This document shows, piece by piece, positions 7,239-12,507 of a stretch of DNA of 12,507 nt. How positions within the stretch are numbered: the first letter of the stretch is position 1; each line of letters starts with the position of its first letter. A program made the translations under genes and the position numbers. The notes beneath the pieces are model-generated. The model searched no databases, was not told the DNA's origin, and saw only the letters and a list, made by a program, of their open reading frames with translations. Source of the DNA: Candidatus Rhodoferax odensensis (lineage in GTDB: Bacteria > Pseudomonadota > Gammaproteobacteria > Burkholderiales > Burkholderiaceae_C); NCBI GenBank assembly GCA_016718405.1, contig JADKDJ010000030.1, positions 1 to 12,507 of the forward strand. Reading direction: 5' to 3'.

Positions 7239-8072
7239 GCTGCATCACTCCAGTTGGGTCTTGCGCCGGCCATCACCCACGCGATGGCGCCACACACCAG
7301 GGCCAACACCACCAGGCCAACGGCTTCATGGCCCCACGGCGGCAGCGCCGCGCCAGCCGCCTGGGCCGCCACCAGCACGGTGTTGCGCACCACATTGCCC
7401 ACCAACACCAGCACCCCACCGCCGGCAAGGCGCACGCAGAAGCCACGGTTGTCGCGCTGCAGCGAGCGCGACCACACGCCACAAAATAGCCCAGCCAGGC
7501 CATCTGCACACTCGGAGCAGGAGCATCGACGATGATCAGCTGCCCTGCACCACCAGGTTGGCGCCACTGCGCTCGCTGCTGTAGGCAGCGCTGAGCAACC
7601 AGCGGCTGATCTCGGCCGTGATCACCCGCAGTGGAAAGCCGGCGTAGAACTGCAGCGACGCCAGCAGCGGCAGAGACAGCACCGACAAGCCCAGCACCGG
7701 CGCGGTGGCAATGCGCGCGGGCAAAAGGCCACTCGCCGGCGCACCACGACAACAGGCCCGAGCAGCGCCAGCGCCAAGTCGGGCAGGTGCTGGGCAAGGC
7801 CATCGTCAGTCCGGCGCCGACCAGCGCCGCCAACCGAAGCCCGCGCGGTGCCGCGCGCAAACGCTGCTGCCGAGCAGCAGCACCGCCAGAGCCGCCAAAG
7901 CCAGCAGGCCCAACGGATCGTCCGAGTTGTCAACCATGCGATGACCCATCCACCACCAGGTGGGCCACAGCGCCACGGCCAGAACGGCAAGTCAACGCCA
8001 CTCGGGGCGGTATCGATAGGCGATGCCAAACCGCACGAAGGCGGGGCAATGCAACAGACGCGGCAGGGACAT
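7235..8072 (-). pseudogene. xrtQ: Exosortase (XrtQ-like), several frameshifts
   Basis: Exosortases are multi-pass inner-membrane cysteine transpeptidases that cut C-terminal sorting signals of surface proteins. Following frames from ATG 8072: MSLPRLLHCPAFVRFG, then VALWPTWWWMGHRM, VDNSDDPLGLLALAALAVLLL, SLQFYAGFPLRVITAEISRW and GANLVVQGSXLIIVDAP. The catalytic stretch should read DAPCSGVQMAWLGYF; as given the frame reads DAPAPSVQMAWLGYF, with TGC TCC present one base out of register at 7514-7519. The C-terminal part has VGNVVRNTVLVAAQ with the conserved Asn/Arg and a last helix (AVGLVVLALVCGAIAWVM). About 279 residues, normal for the family. The XrtQ label rests on the VIT-domain partner and on what I remember of that subfamily; exosortase as such is well supported. 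It starts two bases after the probable stop of the VIT gene. Confidence 0.8.
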
Positions 8073-8074
8073 GA

Positions 8075-10156
8075 TCAACCCCGTAGTGATGCGTCTGGCT
8101 GCGCTGACGGCGTTTTGCGCCAGCATGCCCAGTACGGACAAGGTCAGCAGCACCGCAACCCAGGTGGCGGGCCCCGGCGTGCTGGGCAGCGGGCGCACCG
8201 AGCGCGGTGTTCTCCACGCCCCTGCGGGCAAGGGCAGAGGCTGGTTGACGCTGGGGGCGGTCCGCCGGCGCGGTGTTGCGCACCACGTGGCCAACCGCCA
8301 GGAAGCTGGTACTGCGTGAGCAGGCTGTACTTCAGGCCCAAACCGGTGATGGCCTGGTTAAACGCGTCGCCGCCTTCCAGGGACTCCTGGTCGCTCAGGC
8401 TGGCAATGCGGTGGCGCGCCCAGAGGTGGCGCAGTGCGGCCGTGTCGGTGCCCTGGCTTGCGCTGAGGTCGACGACCTGTCGGATCGAGCCGTTGGCGGT
8501 GGCGCCTTCGATGACGAGCTTGCCCTGGCTTCGCCGCGCCACTCTGCCGAACACGATCCGGGGCGCTCGGCCAGCAAGCGGGCAGTTGGCGTGGTCTCAC
8601 GTCGTCACATCGAGGCTTTCAAACGCGCCTTCACACCGGTCAGCACCGGTGACTCGACCACGGTGCGGAAAGCGGGTTGCCCGCTTGCGCCGCCCCGGCG
8701 GGCTTGGTGATGATGAACGGCTCGCCCGCATGCCGGCGCGCGCCAGGCCCTCCATCAGATGGCGGTTGACCGAGGAACCAATGCCGAACGAGAACACGTT
8801 GGCCTTGGAGAGGTTGTTGCGCACCAGCTCGAACGCCTCGCGCTCGACTGTCACAAACCATCGGTCACCACCACCACGGTACGCGCAACATCGGCCGCCT
8901 GGGGCTCGGCATAGACACGCTCGAGCGCGGAATCAGCCCGGTGCTGCCACCACCGCCCATTTGATCGATGGTGCGCACCGCCTGTTTCGATGCCGGCCCG
9001 GGTGGCGCTCACCGAGTGGGCGTTCAGAAAGCGGTTGCTGCCTGAGAACAACAGCACATTGAAGGTGTCACCGGGCGCAGGCCACCAATCAGCTCACGCA
9101 GCAGCGCCTTGGCCGTGTCCAAGGGAAACCCGCGCATGGAGCCAGAGATGTCGACCACAAAGATGTAGTCACGCGGGGCTGATGCTGGTAGTGGGCAGCG
9201 CTCATGGCTCCACCATGGCCAGGAAGAAGTTCTCCCCTTCGTGGCTCCTTGGTAGAGCATCACGCCACTCGATCCCGTCGCCGGCAACCCGGTAGTCCAG
9301 GATGAAGTCGCGGTTGTTGACCGGCTTTCGGCACCGGGCTTGAGGGCGACGATCAGGGTGCCACCTTGCTCGCTTGCGGTGCTGATGTCGTGCGAGGAGG
9401 AGCGCACGTCTTGACGCCGATGGCGTGTTGAGCGTGACGTGAATGTCGAAAGCCGCGGGCTGTCCTGGCCCTTGGAGGTGGGGAATTGGCCGCCCACGCG
9501 GCGCTGGTCTGGCTGCCCGCGCCTTGGTTGTCGGGGGTTATAGCGCGGTCCCACCATTGTGTAACACAAACCGGTGCTGCCATAGCGCGGGCACCAGCAG
9601 CTCGTTGTAGCGCAGCTCGACCTGCACGTCGTCGCCGGGCAGGATGTTGGCCACGTTCATCTGGAACACGTTGGGCCGGTGCTGCTCCAGCAGGGCGGCG
9701 GTCTTGCCAGCTTGTTGGCGGCGTCGTACCCAACTTTGGCCTGCTGCTTCGCGCGGATCTTGGCGGTGATCAGCTGGTCGGCCAGACGCACGTTCATGCC
9801 ATGTACCGCCGCGCGGTGGAGCCGGGAAACACATACTCTGGCCTCAATCGCGCGCTGACCCCCGTTGCGGTAGGTCTGGGACCACGGTCACGTCGGCAAT
9901 CACGCCGCTGACACGCACATCGACCTGGGTTGACTGAGCGGCAGCAAGTCCACGCCAGGGTTGTCACCTTGACGAAGAAATAGGGACTCGGTCTTGAGAA
10001 GCGGCGCGGCGCGATCCTTGCGGCGCCGGCTGGCCCATGAGGGCAACAAAACAGGCGCCCGAGAGAATGGTGGTGGCCAGCCAGCAGCCAGCGTGACAGG
10101 CGCTCCGACGGGTCGACAGGCAGCGTGGCTGCGATTGCAGGGGCAACGAGGGTCAT
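8075..10156 (-). pseudogene. VIT and von Willebrand A domain surface protein, probable exosortase substrate, many frameshifts
   Basis: The ATG at 10156 has GGAGA nine bases upstream. Across roughly ten frame changes one can follow an N-terminal membrane anchor or signal (RLSRWLLA, then TTILSGACFVALMGQPAP); a VIT domain (VDVRVSGVIADVTVV, TYRNGGQRAIEARYVFPGST, HGMNVRLADQLITAKIREK and PNVFQMNVANILPGDDVQVE); and a vWA domain with the MIDAS motif DISGS at 9138-9152, PLDTAKALLRELIGGLRPGD, and ARTVVVVTDG. A tail follows with GKLVIEGATANG and RHLWARHRIASLSD. The end reads PSTPGPATWVAVLLTLSVLG, NAVSAARRITTG. If one G in the GGGG at about 8079-8082 is extra, TGA at 8075-8077 ends the protein at about 694 residues, two bases before the exosortase ATG; without that repair the frame runs on to 7992. 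Such proteins bind metal through MIDAS; the ligand is unknown. Confidence 0.8.
8078..8200 (-). other. C-terminal sorting-signal region of the VIT protein
   Basis: The coding sequence gives a Pro-rich motif, STPGPATW, then a hydrophobic helix (VAVLLTLSVLGML), then an Arg pair (AARR) close to the end. This three-part order is that of PEP-CTERM-type exosortase signals, with Gly where the classical motif has Glu. The motif is seen in sequence; its recognition by the adjacent exosortase is inference. Confidence 0.6.
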
Positions 10157-10221
10157 GACATGCTTCTCCAGACTGCGTGCGGAATTGCACGGTGAAGAGA
10201 GCATCCCGCGGCCAAGAAGGG

Positions 10222-10256
10222 CAGTTTGAAGGCGCCAGCGCCTTGTTTGAAAACTG
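10222..10256. repeat. Nested inverted repeat between the divergent VIT and cytochrome genes
   Basis: AAGGCGC (10229-10235) and GCGCCTT (10238-10244) form a perfect 7-bp repeat around two bases. CAGTTT (10222-10227) and AAACTG (10251-10256) form an outer pair. It lies 66 bp upstream of the VIT start and about 164 bp upstream of the cytochrome start, in the only non-coding gap between divergent genes. It could be a regulator-binding site; it is not placed to terminate either gene. No promoter boxes were convincing. Confidence 0.4.
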
Positions 10257-10419
10257 TGTGAAGTCCGGATGAAGGCGCGACCCGACGGCGCCTCAGCGAC
10301 CGCTGTGAACGCCGCGCCGGACGGTCGACCCCGCGCCGGGACCGGTCATGCGCCAAGCGCTCGGCGCGGCTAACCTGCATGCCCGACAATCCAGGACCAT
10401 GCAACCCTTGCCTACACCC

Positions 10420-11013
10420 ATGAAAAAGCGCGTTTTCCTGGTTCTGCTCAGCTTGCTGTTGGCCCAAGCGGCGCGGTCCGCCGCGCCAAGCACGGCCGAA
10501 CTGGTCAGTTCTCGTTGTGGCACGTGCCACGGGTCGGAAGGTGTGTCCACGTCGCCGATCTTTCCTTCGCTGGCGGCGCAGAACCGGGAGTACCTGGTAA
10601 AGCAGCTTCAGGAGTTCAAATCAAAGAAGCGCGTCAGCGACACCATGGCACCCCAGGTCGCCGACCTGACAGAAGAGAGCATTGCCGCGCTGGCATCGTT
10701 CTTCGCGGCCAAGCCCGCCAAGACCAACCGTGTGTCCGACACGGACCTATTGCCGGTGGGGCGCTACATCTATACCAAGGGCAACAGTTGGTCTGGCGTA
10801 CCCGCCTGTGTGTCGTGCCACGGCGAGAAGGCCTATGGCACAACCAGCCTGCCGCGTCTGGCCGGGCAGAGCTCGCGCTACCTGCTGACCCAGTTGAAGG
10901 ACTTCAACCAGCGCACCCGCACCAATGACAATGAGGCGATGCATCTGGTGGCTTCGCGCCTGACCGAGATGGAAGCCAAGGCAGTGGCCGACTACCTGTC
11001 GCAACTGCCCTAA
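10420..11013 (+). CDS. Periplasmic dihaem cytochrome c (c4-like)
   Basis: This intact 197-residue protein has a signal peptide (MKKRVFLVLLSLLLAQAA, cleavage probably after ARSA) and two class I cytochrome c domains. The haem-binding motifs are CGTCH (residues 33-37) and CVSCH (130-134). Candidate axial Met residues lie at DTMAP (about 76) and in NDNEAMHL, and each domain shows the YLVKQLQEF or YLLTQLKDF helix typical of cytochrome c4 and related electron carriers. It would shuttle electrons in the periplasm, often to terminal oxidases, though the partner cannot be told here. I chose ATG 10420 for its fit to a signal peptide; ATG 10399 is in frame with AGGA very close upstream, and 10348 is also open. 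It is divergent from the exosortase operon and followed after 23 bp by an IS element. Confidence 0.9.
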   Translation: MKKRVFLVLLSLLLAQAARSAAPSTAELVSSRCGTCHGSEGVSTSPIFPSLAAQNREYLVKQLQEFKSKKRVSDTMAPQVADLTEESIAALASFFAAKPAKTNRVSDTDLLPVGRYIYTKGNSWSGVPACVSCHGEKAYGTTSLPRLAGQSSRYLLTQLKDFNQRTRTNDNEAMHLVASRLTEMEAKAVADYLSQLP

Positions 11014-11036
11014 CGCGCGGCGGCCGGTTTGGTGCG

Positions 11037-11061
11037 GCCTAGGCCCACACTGTTCAGATAC
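11037..11061 (+). repeat. IS4-family left terminal inverted repeat
   Basis: It begins with palindromic GCCTAGGC and contains CTGTTCAGATA, shared with the right end at 12483-12507. The transposase stop TGA (11054-11056), used after frame correction, falls inside it. Confidence 0.8.
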
Positions 11062-12431
11062 GAAGCACTGGTATTGGCAGGTGCCTCAGGTGTAACTTTT
11101 CGCCGCGATGGCGGACATTGAAGTTGCTCATCTTGCGCCTGACCCCGCGCGGATTGAAACGCCCACGGCTGCTGACGCAGCGAGCGCTGGCGATTTCCGC
11201 CAGCATGGCGTCTCGCCACTGAACCAAGCGCTCAGGGGGGAACAGCCGCGGCTTGCGGCAACTTGCGCTTGATCACGCGTACCGCGTGCGTGAAGCTCAA
11301 TACGTCTGGATCGAGCCCGCGCGACCACGCGGCTTGGGCCATCAACTGGCGAATCGCGAAGTGCGCCAGCAGCAGCCCCCACAGCTCTTGCAACACCAGA
11401 TCAGGCGTCTTGCTGCGCAACACCGTGCTGTTGGCGCGCAGGTGGGTCTTGAACTCGTCGAAGACCCCCTCGATCTCCCAACGCTCGTGATACAGGGCTG
11501 CCAATTCCAGGGCTGGCGCCTGTGCCGGATCGAGAATGTTGGTGATCAGCCGATAGCTGTGCTCGGTGGGTGTGGCCGAGTCCTTGAGCGTGTACTCAAT
11601 GACCCGCACAACCTGTCCGGTGGTGCGACGCTTGTCCTCGCTGTCGAACACCGTGCTCAGGTAGGAGCCATCCGGCAACACTTGATCCACTGGTAACTTG
11701 CGATCGGCCTTGGCCCGCCAGGCCAGTTTGGCGCCCGTGGCGCAGGCGGTCTGCCAGAGTTTGAAGCCGAAGAAATTGCGATCAGCCAGCACCAGCATAT
11801 CTGGCTTGAGCGTGCTCGGCAGTAGTTGCGCCGCCATGACTTGCTCGCTGCGCGCGTAGGGTGCGACCTCGGCGGCCACCACCACATGGGTGCCGCACTC
11901 CACGAGACCCAGTAGACGCGCCTGCGGGAAAGCGCTTTGACCACGCGAGGCACCCGGATAGCCGAAGAACGCAGCATTGGCGGATTCGTCGGCCACGTCC
12001 ATGCAACTGCCGTCCAGCGCCATGACGCGCAGTCCCCGGTACCACGCCCCTGGCGCCCCAGGTGCTGCCAGTGGACGCAGTACGCGCTCGGCCAATTTAC
12101 GCATGGCCTGTGATCCCAGCCGCGTGCGCGCCTGGGAGATCGCCGACTTGCTGGCCTGTACCGCACCAGTCTGGCCACCGCCGAGCCACTGCAGGCCCTC
12201 GCACACCACCCGCAGCACCTCCTCCAGCGGCGCTTCGCGCCACAGCGCCAATGCCATCACGTAATACACCACCGCCGGCGCCGGTAGCAATCGTTCACGC
12301 TGACTGGCCTTGCCGGTCTTGGCAAGCACCTCCTCGATCAATGCCCGAGGGCACACGCTGGCCAGTACGCCAGCGCTGATCAGGTGGGCCACGTCAACTC
12401 TCGCCGGTAGCGCCTTGCGGGTTCTGGCCAT
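11054..12431 (-). CDS. IS4-family transposase, frame break at a C6 run near the C-terminus
   Basis: A 399-residue DDE transposase is open from ATG 12431 to TGA 11232. It has an IS4-type N-terminal domain (residues about 10-120), first Asp in VMALDGSCMD (D140), second Asp in LVLADRNFF (D217), and the Y-x2-R-x3-E-x6-K signature in YHERWEIEGVFDEFK (Y314, R317, E321, K328). After PQAAAVPP the open frame ends, but one frame over the usual family C-terminus continues: ERLVQWRDAMLAEIASARC, RFNPRGVRRKMSNF and HLPIPVLRI, to TGA 11054. The switch is at six C residues on the coding strand (11235-11240); five would join the parts into 458 residues. The DDE core is intact, so the short form may or may not be active. 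GGAGATGAACG precedes the ATG. Confidence 0.9.
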
Positions 12432-12435
12432 CGTT

Positions 12436-12462
12436 CATCTCCATCGAGTTTCGATGGAGATG
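12436..12462 (-). promoter_or_regulatory. Hairpin covering the transposase ribosome binding site
   Basis: CATCTCCATCGA (12436-12447) and TCGATGGAGATG (12451-12462) are perfect 12-bp complements around three bases. In the transposase mRNA the second arm carries GGAGATG, the Shine-Dalgarno sequence, five bases from the arm's end to the ATG at 12431. Known IS10/IS50-type elements use such hairpins to block translation from transcripts entering from outside; applying that here is inference. Confidence 0.7.
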
Positions 12463-12482
12463 AGTTATCAACGGAAATTAGT

Positions 12483-12507
12483 TATCTGAACAGTATTGGG
12501 CCTAGGC
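12483..12507 (-). repeat. IS4-family right terminal inverted repeat
   Basis: The reverse complement begins GCCTAGGCCCAATACTGTTC and continues AGATA, matching 11037-11061. It ends at the last base of the window. Confidence 0.8.

Larger units (their letters stand above)
11037..12507 (-). mobile_element. IS4-family insertion sequence
   Basis: Terminal inverted repeats start GCCTAGGCCCACACTGTTCA at 11037 on the plus strand and GCCTAGGCCCAATACTGTTC on the reverse complement from 12507. They match at about 23 of 25 positions allowing a one-base gap. The element carries one transposase gene (11054-12431) whose last codons lie in the left repeat. The right end coincides with the window end, so no target duplication can be tested. 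It lies 23 bp after the cytochrome c stop codon. Confidence 0.85.

Noticed and set aside
7848..9062. 404-codon plus-strand open frame
   Set aside because: It is antisense to the VIT and exosortase genes, which show family motifs on the minus strand; its composition is Arg/Ala/Pro-rich as expected for a GC-rich shadow frame.
10222..10256. Rho-independent terminator
   Set aside because: It lies between divergent genes, upstream of both, so there is no transcript for it to end; no clean U-tract follows the stem.
10153..10530. 125-codon minus-strand frame across the divergent gap
   Set aside because: It overlaps the cytochrome c gene in antisense, shows no family likeness, and the VIT gene has a better start with a ribosome binding site at 10156.

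Overview
The window looks like chromosomal DNA of a GC-rich betaproteobacterium, probably Burkholderiales and close to Comamonadaceae. This is inferred from base composition, an exosortase with a VIT-domain partner, an AlkC-type glycosylase with an Ig-like tail, and the two transposase types. No rRNA, tRNA or CRISPR array was seen. Nearly all genes lie on the minus strand; the exception is a dihaem cytochrome c on the plus strand.

Region 1 (about 1-3750) is a stretch of integron gene cassettes read on the minus strand. Three attC-like sites (105-167, 2582-2665 and 3186-3272) separate single-gene cassettes: a four-helix membrane protein (3267-3668), a secreted small protein (2676-3182) and a DUF1877/YfbM-family protein (174-751). 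No integron integrase is visible, so within this window it is a cluster of attC sites lacking an integrase. An IS1182-family element (790-2581) has inserted into the core of one attC. Removing it and one copy of its 5-bp target duplication restores a perfect GTTGGGC core. Bases 1-104 lie past the last attC and show no assignable gene; a possible ATG sits near the very edge. Bases 3749-4161 hold nothing I can name with confidence.

Region 2 (4162-10156) is a five-gene minus-strand operon: VIT/von Willebrand A surface protein, exosortase (XrtQ-like), EpsI-like exosortase accessory protein, membrane-anchored GT51 peptidoglycan transglycosylase, and AlkC-type DNA glycosylase. The last three junctions are overlapping stop/start codons (ATGA, ATGA, ATGGCTGA). 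The VIT protein ends in a Pro-rich motif, a hydrophobic helix and an Arg pair, as expected for the exosortase's own substrate. A plausible reading is a dedicated single-substrate surface-protein export and sorting unit, with the transglycosylase acting at the cell wall. The DNA-repair gene appears to be co-transcribed.

Region 3 (10157-12507) holds the divergent intergenic region with a nested inverted repeat, the dihaem cytochrome c gene, and an IS4-family element (11037-12507) whose right terminus coincides with the end of the window, as expected if a contig broke at a repeat.

Main caveat: many genes are interrupted by single-base frame changes, often in or beside homopolymers and several in compensating pairs, while protein motifs continue in the next frame. 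This looks more like sequence error than decay, but sequence alone cannot settle it. Entries called pseudogene are broken as given and may be intact in the organism.
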